From the NCBI GenBank assembly GCA_029570205.1, contig JAKQSI010000022.1, positions 1 to 64,000 of the forward strand: a DNA stretch of 64,000 bases, read 5' to 3'. This document shows positions 17,874 through 27,070 of this stretch, piece after piece (position 1 is the first letter of the stretch; each line of letters opens with the position of its first letter). The position numbers and the translations under genes were made by a program. Source of the stretch: Candidatus Omnitrophota bacterium. GTDB lineage: Bacteria > Hinthialibacterota > Hinthialibacteria > Hinthialibacterales > JAKPRU01. The notes under the pieces were generated by a model. The model had not been told where the DNA came from. It saw only the letters and a program-made list of their open reading frames with translations, and did no database searches.

Positions 17874-17942
17874 GAATATCCGAGGCCTGCTGCGATTGGG
17901 GCGCCCCTGCGATTGTCTGCACAAGTTTTGCGGTAATTGCTC

Positions 17943-18743
17943 TTACAGCCCGACGTCCGCCTCGATCACGCGACCAAAACGCCGCTCTCTCCTCTGGAAA
18001 TCGAGAATCGCGCTAAACAATTGTTCCTTGCGGAAATCGGGCCAGAACACCGGGGTAATCCAGATTTCGGTGTAGGCGATTTGCCAAAGAAGAAAGTTAG
18101 AAACTCGAAGTTCGCCGCTGGTACGGATGAGGAGGTCCGGGTCGGGGATTCCGGCCGTGGTGAGGTAAGAGGAAAACAGCGTCTCGTTGATCTCATCGGT
18201 TGAAATGCGTCCATTCCGAACCTCTTCGGCGATTCGCCTTGCAGCGGAAACGATTTCCGTGCGTCCGCCGTAAGACAGGGCCAGGTTAAGTTGCATGGTC
18301 TTGCACTCGGCGGTCTCCGCCTGTGCCTGGTCCAGGGCACATCGAACACCGGCGGGCAGATCGTTTGTGCGTCCGATGGAGCGGAGGCGGATGTCGTTGT
18401 CCCGCATCTCGCGGATTTCCGAGAGAAGGAACGTATGCAGGAATCGCATTAACGCCTCAACTTCGAGGCGGGGACGGCTCCAGTTCTCGACGGAGAAGGC
18501 ATAAAGCGTCAGATAGGGGATTTCCAGTTCGCGGCAGGTTCGGACAGTCTCGCGGACGGATTTGATGCCGTTGCGGTGCCCCTCGATGCGCGGCATTCCG
18601 CGTGATTTGGCCCAGCGCCCGTTGCCGTCCATGATGATGGCGATATGGCGTGGAAGTCGCAGCAAATCGACGCCCCTGGCGCGTGCCTCTTCCAGGGTAG
18701 CCTCCTGAGTTTCCGTGGTTGTTTGTATGGCTTCGACAGACAT
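17943..18743 (-). CDS. uppS: Isoprenyl transferase (undecaprenyl diphosphate synthase)
   Basis: The 266-residue protein has all cis-prenyltransferase signatures: IIMDGNGRWA with catalytic Asp39, GHRNG, FSVENWSRP, and RTSGELRVSNFLLWQ followed by TPVFWPDF. It condenses isopentenyl diphosphate units onto farnesyl diphosphate to make the lipid carrier for peptidoglycan and surface glycans. The ATG at 18743 gives normal length plus a 25-residue N-terminal extension; longer upstream starts add unlikely sequence. The carrier it makes would be used by the WecA/TagO-like transferase at 33142-34263. Confidence 0.95.
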   Translation of the reverse strand: MSVEAIQTTTETQEATLEEARARGVDLLRLPRHIAIIMDGNGRWAKSRGMPRIEGHRNGIKSVRETVRTCRELEIPYLTLYAFSVENWSRPRLEVEALMRFLHTFLLSEIREMRDNDIRLRSIGRTNDLPAGVRCALDQAQAETAECKTMQLNLALSYGGRTEIVSAARRIAEEVRNGRISTDEINETLFSSYLTTAGIPDPDLLIRTSGELRVSNFLLWQIAYTEIWITPVFWPDFRKEQLFSAILDFQRRERRFGRVIEADVGL

Positions 18744-18942
18744 GACTTTGTATATTCCAGGAATGTTCGGGACCCGCTCGGCGGGCAGACTCCCGATAAC
18801 GAGCCGCCGAATTGAGAATATCGCTCCCGGACAATGGTTGCAACGGATCGCACGGGGCCAAAGGTAACGGAGGAGGTTGATTCTGTGTGGTGAATGCACC
18901 CCATCTTTTTTGGCGAAATGAGCAAGGGTACGATGGGAGATT

Positions 18943-20232
18943 ATGGATCATCCACGAATGTTGTTCTGTGATCGGTTCGGTCAGATTTATGACGAACCAC
19001 GACTTGCGGCAACTGCGCGATTGGGCGTGCATCCGATCGTGCCCGAACCGGAGGACTGGATACCGCTTCCGAAAGGAAGCGACATTTTTTCGCTGCCGGA
19101 TCGTACGCCGGTGGGATGGCTTGAGGGTCGGGGAAGATTCCGGGGCGGCTCCAGGGATACCTGGGCGGTCAGCGCATTCACCCCACCGGGCTATGTGCGT
19201 TCCCATCTGCCGAACGGACGCCCTCAGCCCTCGGCGGACCCGTTGCCGCTGTGGGCTTATTCCGCTGCCGGATGGCGAGACGAGGGGTTTTATGTCACGG
19301 CGTTTCCCATCGAGCAGAACCCGAAGGGCGATCTCGCCGAATTTGATGAGGAGACCATCCGCGAGCGGGTTCGACAAAAGCTGGATGAATCCCCCGAGAA
19401 CCGTCTGCTGAATCACCTGGCACATTGTGCGTTACAGAACAACTGCCTGGCAGCAAAAAACTATTTTCTTGGGAGGTGGGAAGCGGGGCTGCCGGTTTCA
19501 CGCGAGTGTCCGTCTTCCTGCGAAGGATGTATTTCGAACCAGCCTGCGGAGAGCCTCGTTCCGGCCTCCCACGCGCGGATTGCATTCCGACCCACTCTCG
19601 AAGAAGCGCTGGAGGTTATTGTGCCTCACCTGGAAGAGGCTCCTCTTGCGATGGTCAGTTTTGGTCAGGGATGCGAAGGGGAACCGCTTTGCGAGGATGA
19701 ATTCCTGGAAGAGCTGATTTGTGAGGTGCGTCGCCGGACTTCGCGCGGGACAATCCATCTCAACACAAACGGATATGCGCCCGCCAAACTGCAACGTCTG
19801 GCAAAAGCGGGACTGAATAGCGTGCGGATCAGCATCAACAGCGTTCGGAAGGATTATTACCACCGATACCACAAGCCACAGGGATACACCTTTGAGGATG
19901 TGGAAACCTCCGTGCGAGTGGGTGTGGCCGAAGGACTTTACGTGTCGATCAACTACCTGATTTTCCCCGGTTTAACGGACCACCAGGAGGAGATCGACGC
20001 ATTCACAAGGTTCTTGGAGAGAACGGGGACACACATGGTGCAATGGAAGAATCTCAATATCGATCCGGATATGTATATTTGCTGCCTGGAATTGGAGAGT
20101 CTTTCTCGGTCAGAAGGGATGCGGACAGCCGTGGACACCATCCGTCACAGGTTGCCGCAGGTGCGGTTCGGGTATTTTAATCCACCCCGTGAACAATTTG
20201 AGGAAAGCCTGAAAAATGGTGGGGCGAAGTAG
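18943..20232 (+). CDS. Radical SAM protein with a long N-terminal domain, unknown function
   Basis: The 429-residue protein has the [4Fe-4S]-binding triad CxxxCxxC at Cys189, Cys193 and Cys196. The radical SAM barrel follows: MVSFGQGCEGEPL (GGE-like SAM site), HLNTNGYAP, SVRISINSVRKDYYHRYH and INYLIFPGLTD. About 190 residues precede the cluster and resemble no domain known to me. GGGAG lies 5 bases before the ATG. It is divergent from uppS, 199 bases away. Substrate is unknown; the extra cysteine pair CC near residue 375 could belong to the active site. Confidence 0.82.
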   Translation: MDHPRMLFCDRFGQIYDEPRLAATARLGVHPIVPEPEDWIPLPKGSDIFSLPDRTPVGWLEGRGRFRGGSRDTWAVSAFTPPGYVRSHLPNGRPQPSADPLPLWAYSAAGWRDEGFYVTAFPIEQNPKGDLAEFDEETIRERVRQKLDESPENRLLNHLAHCALQNNCLAAKNYFLGRWEAGLPVSRECPSSCEGCISNQPAESLVPASHARIAFRPTLEEALEVIVPHLEEAPLAMVSFGQGCEGEPLCEDEFLEELICEVRRRTSRGTIHLNTNGYAPAKLQRLAKAGLNSVRISINSVRKDYYHRYHKPQGYTFEDVETSVRVGVAEGLYVSINYLIFPGLTDHQEEIDAFTRFLERTGTHMVQWKNLNIDPDMYICCLELESLSRSEGMRTAVDTIRHRLPQVRFGYFNPPREQFEESLKNGGAK

Positions 20233-20325
20233 ACCGTGCAGTTGACGTTTGCTGTTTCAAGTCTTAATGTGGTGAATAGAAAAGGGGAGTGGGCATGAGC
20301 CGGGAAATGGGGCTATCAGTCGGGA

Positions 20326-21432
20326 ATGCCGAATCCCGGGACAATAATCAGTCACGGATCTGCCATGCCTCCAGAAGATTCCATCAAGTCACCGGACCCC
20401 ATCCTGGCTGTCCTGTACGAAGTCCAGGTTCATAACTCATCCTTTCGGCAATTGACCGGTGTGGATGACCCGTGGCAGCTGAACCGGGCTCGGATTGAGC
20501 GAACCCGGGATCGGATGGCGCGAGAGGATCGGATTGCACGGGGGCAGTATCCGGGAAAAGACATTTCCTGTATTGCATGGACGGATGGGGCATTCTGGCT
20601 CCTGCCGGAAGGGGTGCAGAAATACGCGGAAACCATCGATCGCAACCGTTCCCTGGCAAACGGGAAGACTGTTCAACCGATTTGGAAAATGACTCTTCGG
20701 GAGTTGCTCTTGCAGCACACGGCAAATCTCCGCCAACTGGTGTTGTCGGTGGCGTATGACCTGGTGACCCTGGAGGCGTTGAAAGAGAAACTTCCCAGCG
20801 ACCATGCGATGCTGAAAAAGGAATTCGAGCGATGTGAGCAGATCGTGGGGGACTTGGTGGAGGAACTTCTCAAGGAGCGGGAACGTCTGGGCAAGGTTCT
20901 TACAGAGAATGTGGAGTTATATGAGCGGACACTTATTACGGAACAGATGCTGAGACGAGGGGATATCTCGGAAGAAGCGCTGGGGTACACCATGGAGGAT
21001 CTGCGTCGCGCCCAGGATCGTGTTCGCGATTTATGCCGGCAGGAACTGAATGTGTATCAACATGTTCTCAACGTGTCGAGGGGCAGAATGCAGGAGGGAT
21101 TGAGGACTGGGGAGCAAACGCAACTGACCCGTACCAGCCGATGGGATTATGCCTTCCACCAGTTTGAAGAACCACCGGAGGGTTTCGTGGGCTTTGCCAT
21201 GCTGGTTAACCATGAGAGCAAAAGACTTGCCGCGATTGTGGCATCCAGAGAAGAAGAACTGGGACCCTCTGAGGAAGGCAAGGAGCTGCTTGACCTGTCG
21301 AGAAAACTGGACGCTTCTCCCGAATCGAAAGAAGTTCCTGCAGAAGAAGAGCTTGCTCAAGGGACCTCACCGGGAGAGGTCAAAAAGAAGGTTGTGCATC
21401 GGATGGCAACAGCCGAACGGCATGAGCGATAG
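20326..21432 (+). CDS. Coiled-coil protein of unknown function
   Basis: The 368-residue soluble protein has no signal peptide. Its centre (about residues 120-265) is strongly helical and charged, typical of a coiled coil. An SCIAWTDGAFWLLPEGVQKY stretch precedes it, and a globular FHQFEEPPEGFVGFAMLVNHESKR segment follows before an acidic tail. Conserved enzyme motifs are not seen. The start may be 20326 or an ATG at 20365; neither has a strong ribosome-binding site. It converges on fmt with an 11-base gap. Confidence 0.6.
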   Translation: MPNPGTIISHGSAMPPEDSIKSPDPILAVLYEVQVHNSSFRQLTGVDDPWQLNRARIERTRDRMAREDRIARGQYPGKDISCIAWTDGAFWLLPEGVQKYAETIDRNRSLANGKTVQPIWKMTLRELLLQHTANLRQLVLSVAYDLVTLEALKEKLPSDHAMLKKEFERCEQIVGDLVEELLKERERLGKVLTENVELYERTLITEQMLRRGDISEEALGYTMEDLRRAQDRVRDLCRQELNVYQHVLNVSRGRMQEGLRTGEQTQLTRTSRWDYAFHQFEEPPEGFVGFAMLVNHESKRLAAIVASREEELGPSEEGKELLDLSRKLDASPESKEVPAEEELAQGTSPGEVKKKVVHRMATAERHER

Positions 21433-21443
21433 GTTACTCTCGT

Positions 21444-22394
21444 TTATCCGATTTCCCCCAACCGTGTTCCGCATTCCAATCGATGTCCGCGCAAAAAAAC
21501 ATCGACAGTCATGGCTTTCTTTCCGGCGGGCTGGAGTTCCAGGATTTCCAGGACACCGTTTCCGGTACTCACACGAATGGTGTTGAACGATGTATGCACG
21601 ACGGTTCCCGGAATTTCGTGGGAGATTGCATAAGGAACCTCGGTGCGCAGGATTTTCCAGATTGTTCCCTTGCAGAATGTGCGGGCACAGGGTTCCGGGG
21701 CGAGAGCGCGGACCTGATTATGGAGATCCGTTGCCGGTTTCGACCAGTCAAGGATTTCATGTTCGGGGCGAATCAGCCTGGCCCAAGTGACCTGACTCTC
21801 ATCCTGCGGATTTCGGGGAGCCGTGCCGGCGTGCACATCCAGAACGGATTGGAGCATGAGGTCCGCTCCCTTTCGGGCCAGCCGTTTGGAGAGGGAACCG
21901 TAGTTGTCATCCGGCCGAATCGGTTCGGATTCCTGGTAAATCAGGTCGCCCGCATCCCACTCTTCTGAAAGGTACATGGTGGAGTTGCCTGTTTCGGTTT
22001 CGCCGTTCATCAACGCCCATTGAATCGGAGCGGCCCCGCGATATCGCGGAAGAAGAGACGGGTGGAGATTGAGACCTCCTTTCGGAGGGAGTTTCAGCAT
22101 GTGGGAAGGGACTTTTCCCGCGTAGGCGACCACGACGATGATTTCGGGGGCCGCTTCCCGAATCCAGGGAAGAACCGCCGGTTCATCAAGAGACTCCGGC
22201 TGAAGGACCGGGACCCCGTGCTTTATTGCAAGCGCTTTCACAGGTGGAGGCAGAATCCTGTGCCCACGACCACGCGGGCGATCAGGTTGGGTTACAACGC
22301 CCCTGACCTCGACAGATGGACTCTCGATCAGCCTCTGAAGAGTCGGACAGGCAAACTCGGGTGTACCGAAGAAAATAATGGGAATCACGGACAC
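21444..22394 (-). CDS. fmt: Methionyl-tRNA formyltransferase
   Basis: The 316-residue protein begins VIPIIFFGTPEFACPTL and carries the catalytic and folate-binding stretch NLHPSLLPRYRGAAPIQWAL with EEWDAGDLIY; Asn, His and Asp are all present. A C-terminal OB-like domain follows. It formylates initiator Met-tRNA from 10-formyl-THF. The GTG at 22394 is chosen because AGGAG lies 5 bases upstream and the length is normal. The frame stays open upstream for another 242 codons through a 33-bp tandem array, but that part is not fmt. The usual partner def is absent here. Confidence 0.93.
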   Translation of the reverse strand: MSVIPIIFFGTPEFACPTLQRLIESPSVEVRGVVTQPDRPRGRGHRILPPPVKALAIKHGVPVLQPESLDEPAVLPWIREAAPEIIVVVAYAGKVPSHMLKLPPKGGLNLHPSLLPRYRGAAPIQWALMNGETETGNSTMYLSEEWDAGDLIYQESEPIRPDDNYGSLSKRLARKGADLMLQSVLDVHAGTAPRNPQDESQVTWARLIRPEHEILDWSKPATDLHNQVRALAPEPCARTFCKGTIWKILRTEVPYAISHEIPGTVVHTSFNTIRVSTGNGVLEILELQPAGKKAMTVDVFLRGHRLECGTRLGEIG

Positions 22395-22416
22395 AGCATC
22401 TCCTGAGAAAGTTCGC

Positions 22417-23010
22417 CCATCGACAGGCACAGAGGCCTGTCCCACCAGTACATCGACCGGCACAGAGGCCTGTCCCACCTGTACATCGACAGGCACAGAG
22501 GCCTGTCCCACCAGTACATCGACAGGCACGGAGACCTGTCCCACCAGTACATCGACAGGCACGGAGACCTGTCCCACCAGTACATCGACAGGCACAGAGG
22601 CCTGTCCCACCTGTACATCAACAGGCACAGAGGCCTGTCCCACCAGTCCATCGACAGGCACAGAGGCCTGTCCCACCAGTCCATCAACCGGCACAGAGGC
22701 CTGTCCCACCAGTCCATCAACAGGCACGGAGGCCTGTCCCACCAGTACATCGACAGGCACAGAGGCCTGTCCCACCAGTACATCAACCGGCACAGAGGCC
22801 TGTCCCACCAGTCCATCGACCGGCACAGAGGCCTGTCCCACCTGTACATCAACAGGCACAGAGGCCTGTCCCACCAGTCCATCGACCGGCACAGAGGCCT
22901 GTCCCACCAGTCCATCAACCGGCACAGAGGCCTGTCCCACCAGTACATCGACAGGCACAGAGGCCTGTCCCACCAGTACATCGACAGGCACAGAGGCCTG
23001 TCCCACCAGT
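22417..23010. repeat. Tandem array, 18 copies of a 33-bp palindrome-bearing unit
   Basis: Each unit contains GACAGGC-ACAGAG-GCCTGTC, a 7-bp inverted repeat, followed by CCACC(A/T)GT and a variable CATCGA, CATCAA or CATCGACC joint. Eighteen units fit 594 bases exactly, with substitutions scattered among copies but no length change. Read on the minus strand, each gives an 11-residue repeat VGQASVPVDVL or a close variant. There are no unique spacers. One isolated copy lies at 8511-8536. The array ends 22 bases before the fmt start. Confidence 0.95.
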
Positions 23011-23011
23011 A

Positions 23012-23076
23012 GGCCAGGCGGCTCTACCTGAAGGATGCTCGTGATCAGGAACCGGGGGCAAGATGCCCCCGCTCCC
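23012..23076. repeat. Two further dispersed palindromes after the array
   Basis: At 23012-23031 lies a degenerate CCAGGC-GGCTCT-ACCTG unit like that at 8547-8566. At 23054-23070 lies GGGGGCA-AGA-TGCCCCC followed by GCTCCC, the class also seen at 43595 with different stem bases. They fill the gap to the URO-D family gene. Confidence 0.65.
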
Positions 23077-24213
23077 TTATTTCCCTGCGCGCTCCAGCCC
23101 CGGTACGTCGATCGTCTCAATCCCGAATATTTCTTTTTTGCATTTCATATAATACAGGTAATTCTCATAATCGACATTGGCGGGGACTCGGTGGTCCACA
23201 TGCGGAATAAATCCGCCTTCGGCGACAACAGGTTCCAGGCGTTTCCATTCCGCCAGGGTCTCTGATTTGGATTCCAACTTGTGTTTGTTATATCCGCCGA
23301 TCAGCAGGAGGTCCTTGCCGTATTCTCGACGAAGCGCAACCGGGTCCGTACCGGCATGGACCTCCACAGGGAACATGCAGTTGTACCCCGCTTTCATCCA
23401 GATCGGCACGACCGGACAGATATTGCCGTCGCAATCCGTATAGATGACTGTAACCCCGTGTCTGCGGAGAAGGTTGGCGATGCGCCGATAGCGCGGGTCA
23501 AGAATCGAGCGGAAAACCTGCGGCGAGATCATCGGGCCGTGATTGAAACAGATATCCTCCCAGCCGCAGGCGACATCAATCTCAACTTCTTTCAGCAGAG
23601 GCTCGATGACCGAGATGATCAGGTTGCATAGATGTTCCACCATTTCCTCCACCAGATCGCGGTCGTCATAAATGAGATAGCAGATTTGTTCAAAGCCGGT
23701 CCAATTTCGAAGTACCCCGAATAAGGAGCCGATGTAGATAGCCACGGCTTCCTGCGAGGCACGTGCATCCGCTTTCACCCGATTGAGATCGTAGTCAAAT
23801 CGGCTTGGATCGCGGGGATCGAGACGTTCCTTGAAAGCCTGCCAAGTCCGGCGGTCCTTGATCGGGAATTCGATATAGTGCGGTATGGAGGACCCGCCGT
23901 CGGTATTGACCTCAGCGATCACGCCGTCCTCATATCGTACGATGCGGGTCCGTGGACGCTCTTCGAGGATTTCATAGGAGAAGGGCGGATAAGGGTCCAT
24001 CCGGTTCGGCAGACAATGAAAATGCTCACAGCCGAAGTACCGTTCGACCGAATCATTGTCATGCAAGTGTTTCGGCAGCCCCTGCTCATGCCATTTCGGA
24101 AAGCACTCACCCCAATAGCCGAACTCCAGGTGGGGAATGCGATCCACGCTCTGGTAGTGCATCCAGCGTCGAAACCGTTCCCGTGGAGTCATTAAAACAA
24201 CAGATTGGGACAT
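23077..24213 (-). CDS. Uroporphyrinogen decarboxylase family protein
   Basis: The 378-residue protein matches the URO-D superfamily. It opens with TPRERFRRWMHYQSVDRIPHLEFGYW, then shows IGSLFGVLRNWTGFEQICYLIYDD and WEDICFNHGPMISPQVFRSI, with YTDCDGNICPVVPIWMKAG and LLLIGGYNKHKL near the end. Several changes from HemE, including a His/Cys-rich C-terminal half, place it with the methyltransferase-like or uncharacterised branch rather than haem synthesis. The start at 24213 lacks a strong ribosome-binding site; an ATG at 24192 is possible. No partner corrinoid protein is adjacent. Confidence 0.8.
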   Translation of the reverse strand: MSQSVVLMTPRERFRRWMHYQSVDRIPHLEFGYWGECFPKWHEQGLPKHLHDNDSVERYFGCEHFHCLPNRMDPYPPFSYEILEERPRTRIVRYEDGVIAEVNTDGGSSIPHYIEFPIKDRRTWQAFKERLDPRDPSRFDYDLNRVKADARASQEAVAIYIGSLFGVLRNWTGFEQICYLIYDDRDLVEEMVEHLCNLIISVIEPLLKEVEIDVACGWEDICFNHGPMISPQVFRSILDPRYRRIANLLRRHGVTVIYTDCDGNICPVVPIWMKAGYNCMFPVEVHAGTDPVALRREYGKDLLLIGGYNKHKLESKSETLAEWKRLEPVVAEGGFIPHVDHRVPANVDYENYLYYMKCKKEIFGIETIDVPGLERAGK

Positions 24214-24347
24214 GGCGGAGGATTCTCACTTTCCATTGAACAGGATTGAAAATGAATGCTCAATTCAAACAGAATGCCGGGGAAGCACCAAGCTTCCTCG
24301 GCGTATTGCTCCGCCGGCAAGACGATTGAAAGATCGGGAAGAGGAGA

Positions 24348-24743
24348 TCAGCCTGGAAGTTTGTCCAGGTCGACACGGACTTTTGTCAGACCCTGGCGGA
24401 CAAATCCCAGCCGTTCCGCGGCGCGGTAAGAAACATCAATGACACGTCCGCGAACGAAGGGTCCCCGATCATTGATGCGGACTTTTTCGGTGCGACCGTT
24501 TTCCAGGTTGGTGACTCGTACCCTGGAACCGAACGGAAGTGTGGGATGGGCAGCAGTCATCGCGTTCATGTTGAACAGTTCACCGCTGGCGGTCTTGTGC
24601 CCGTGGTGTTCCTTCCCATACCAGGATGCGAGTCCGTACTCGGGGAATTTGGTCCCCGCAACACGCTTCGTGCTGCCGGCGCACGAAACCATAAGCAGGC
24701 CCAAACAGCAACATAGAACGGTTTTGGTAAACGAATACGACAT
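24348..24743 (-). CDS. rlpA: RlpA-like lipoprotein with double-psi beta-barrel
   Basis: The 131-residue protein has a lipoprotein signal with lipobox LMVSC, the lipidated Cys being residue 21. The RlpA double-psi beta-barrel follows: GLASWYGKEHHGHKTASGE, AAHPTLPFGSRVRVTN and RINDRGPFVRGRVIDVSYRAAERLG. The catalytic-type Asp of NDRGPF is present. RlpA proteins are septal lytic transglycosylases acting on denuded glycan. No SPOR domain is attached, so this is the short form. AGGAGG lies 8 bases before the ATG at 24743. Confidence 0.92.
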   Translation of the reverse strand: MSYSFTKTVLCCCLGLLMVSCAGSTKRVAGTKFPEYGLASWYGKEHHGHKTASGELFNMNAMTAAHPTLPFGSRVRVTNLENGRTEKVRINDRGPFVRGRVIDVSYRAAERLGFVRQGLTKVRVDLDKLPG

Positions 24744-24949
24744 GGTATGAACCTCCTGGTCCATCCCCATTGCCCGGTGAAGAAACATGACAGAAAACCG
24801 GCTGTTTACGGGACTCCGTCCCCGCAGTCGATCCGCAGACAGATATTATACTATCTGTAACTTGGAGATTTGTCAATATCGGAGGTGGGTTCTTCAGAGT
24901 CGCCCGCAGAGGATAATGAGACAAATAGGACCAACGGAGATGAATCGGA

Positions 24950-25258
24950 TTACGCTGAATTGGAATGCCCGTTGTGATGGACACTTGGGGATGCGGCAAG
25001 GACTTGGCGTAGGATTTCCAGCTTCTTGACCAAGTCCTCCCAGACGGCGGTTGTAATGGGATACCCGATCGGTCCTTTGCCCTGCTCGACTTCCTGAATC
25101 TCATTCCGCATGTTCTCCAGGAACCGTGGAAGGTTACTGACGGTCAGCCATGGGGAAAGTTTGATGGGGCCGGTAATGTTGCCTTTCTCCCGAAGCCCCC
25201 GCTCCACATCGATCAGGAGCTGATGGACTCGCCGGATTCCGTCGCTCTCAAAAGGCAT
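24950..25258 (-). CDS. Small protein of unknown function
   Basis: The 102-residue protein is mostly helical with a central GPIKLSPWLTVSNLPRFLENMRNEIQ split by a turn. It has no signal peptide, membrane segment or known motif. GGGAG lies 8 bases before the ATG, which supports translation. It sits between the membrane protein gene at 25304-26890 and rlpA on the same strand, 45 bases after the former. Confidence 0.55.
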   Translation of the reverse strand: MPFESDGIRRVHQLLIDVERGLREKGNITGPIKLSPWLTVSNLPRFLENMRNEIQEVEQGKGPIGYPITTAVWEDLVKKLEILRQVLAASPSVHHNGHSNSA

Positions 25259-25303
25259 TCGATACGCTCCCGCCTATGAATGGTGAATTCCCTTCCCCGT
25301 TTC

Positions 25304-26890
25304 TCAACTCGGCAAAGGCCACTCCGTGATACGAAGGAAATGATTGTATAAAGCCTGCAAAATCGCAAGCGAACCGGAAAACGAGATCAACGGGCGAAGA
25401 ACGGCCAGACGCTTGTCCCGATCCGACACGCAACACTCCAGCCAATCGCATAGAAAAAGGAGCGCCGGTACGGTAACACCGGAAAAGATGTCCCAATCGC
25501 CCGGGAACTTGCGGTCCGGTCTCCAGACAATGCTGTAGACGAAATAGGGGAGGAACAGCGATGCCAGAAACGCGGTTTTCCAATTCCAGGCGGGAAATCG
25601 ACGACTCCACAACAGAAATAAAGCCATACCGCAAGCAACCGGGGACAGGTAGAAATACATATTGAACAGGACATTGAGCATGTTCCATGAGAGAATCTCG
25701 GAGAGGGTGCGGAACATGGCGGCATCGGTTCCGACACGCATGACCTCCACTCCGCAGAAATGATCCCACATCGCTCCCGGATCGCCGCCAAAACCGTAGT
25801 ACATCAGCCACACGATGAAGATCGCTACGGGCAGGAAAGCCGACAGGCCAAGCACAACAGAATCCCACAGTGAAGGGATGCTACGGCCGGTTCTCCAGGC
25901 ACGCACAAGCGGAAGCACACAGAATGCGGGAATCCACCAAGTTGCCGACAGGTGCATCAGAAACAGGAAAGCGAACGCCAGGCCGGGCCAGGCGGGAGAA
26001 CCTCCAATGACTATGTATCGCAAGGCCACCCACAGAAACACCGTAAAAGAGGCTGTAAGCAAAGCATATATCTCGATATTCCCCAAGAACAGCTGCGTAA
26101 AACCGCACGAGGAAAGAATCGCGAGAAGCCACAGGAAGCGTTCTTCCTTTTCATCCTGAAGGAAACGCAGCGAAAAACAGAGAAACAAGACGGCTATGAT
26201 ACCGCTGAGGTAATTCAGAACGCCGATGCTGACCATGGAAGATGATTTGAACAACCATGTTCCCAGGAGCGTAGAACCGCGAAAAAATATCACCCCCAGC
26301 GGCTCGCGTAAGTACCTCACCCAATGCCCCGGATATACACTGTGCAAGAGCCAGTCATAGCCATCCGGGGAAAGATTGAGGCTGTGAACGGGCCAGAGAA
26401 ATAGAAGAATCGCGGAAATGGTGATCCAGATCTTCCTTCCGAAATAGCCCCGTGTTTCCAGAAAACGGACTGCGCTATGGAGCGCTTCAAAGAATCGACG
26501 TTCAACTTCCGGATGCAGCAACAAACCAAGCAGAACCGCCCAACCTGCTTTGACAGCGAGAGGAAAGGAGTTGGGGATGGTATATGCCCAGAGTTCGACA
26601 GGCAGTTGGTTCAAAAGACAAAGCAACGTGAAAAAAGAAACATACACAGCCGGAAGAAGCGCGACCCCCGGCGAATCCGGACAAGTCTGCCTTCTGGCAT
26701 CCAGAGACACCGCGTAGAGCAGGAACAAGGGAAGATAAAGCCAGGGCGGAAGCGGGATGAACGCCAGCGGCCCGGCAAACAGGACTCCCACCAAGACACA
26801 AACAGAGAAACAGGCGCCTAAGATGAAATCCCGCCGGTTCAAAGGCAATCTCCTCAACATTTCTGCAACATCCCTCATCCCGCCATTCAC
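25304..26890 (-). CDS. Polytopic membrane protein, possible glycosyltransferase-like
   Basis: The 528-residue protein has about 12-14 hydrophobic segments. A large loop between early helices holds NLSPDGYDWLLHSVYPGHWVRYLREP, resembling the first periplasmic loop of GT-C type lipid-sugar transferases, but the classic acidic pair is not certain. The last third has WRPDRKFPGDWDIFSG, suggestive of a conserved charged active-site loop. No family is named with confidence. The ATG at 26890 is preceded by GAGG only 3 bases away; an ATG at 26878 has better spacing. Confidence 0.65.
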   Translation of the reverse strand: MNGGMRDVAEMLRRLPLNRRDFILGACFSVCVLVGVLFAGPLAFIPLPPWLYLPLFLLYAVSLDARRQTCPDSPGVALLPAVYVSFFTLLCLLNQLPVELWAYTIPNSFPLAVKAGWAVLLGLLLHPEVERRFFEALHSAVRFLETRGYFGRKIWITISAILLFLWPVHSLNLSPDGYDWLLHSVYPGHWVRYLREPLGVIFFRGSTLLGTWLFKSSSMVSIGVLNYLSGIIAVLFLCFSLRFLQDEKEERFLWLLAILSSCGFTQLFLGNIEIYALLTASFTVFLWVALRYIVIGGSPAWPGLAFAFLFLMHLSATWWIPAFCVLPLVRAWRTGRSIPSLWDSVVLGLSAFLPVAIFIVWLMYYGFGGDPGAMWDHFCGVEVMRVGTDAAMFRTLSEILSWNMLNVLFNMYFYLSPVACGMALFLLWSRRFPAWNWKTAFLASLFLPYFVYSIVWRPDRKFPGDWDIFSGVTVPALLFLCDWLECCVSDRDKRLAVLRPLISFSGSLAILQALYNHFLRITEWPLPS

Positions 26891-27070
26891 CTCGCCTATC
26901 CGTTCAATGAAAAAGAAAAAGAGGACAATAGTGACGAATCACCATGTCCCCTTCTCAAAGGAGAATTTCTTTCCAAATGCGTAGCCTGCGGCGTGGCGGT
27001 TCACTCATCCTTGCATCGGGCCGACGATGCCTGATTCCCAACTGCAAAGAGAGATGAATCGTGCTCCCGA

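Noticed and set aside
22417-23010. CRISPR-like array
   Set aside because: The units are contiguous 33-bp repeats with no unique spacers, no leader and no cas genes nearby. It is a simple tandem array.
22378-23031. Long plus-strand and alternate-frame minus-strand open frames through the array
   Set aside because: A repeat of 33 bp without stops is open in several frames at once. None has a start signal or non-repeat coding part.
21444-23120. 558-residue fmt fusion protein with an N-terminal repeat domain
   Set aside because: A good ribosome-binding site and GTG at 22394 give a normal-length Fmt, and the upstream frame is only repeat DNA plus unrelated sequence. Translation of the repeat part is not excluded, so it is treated as a finding.
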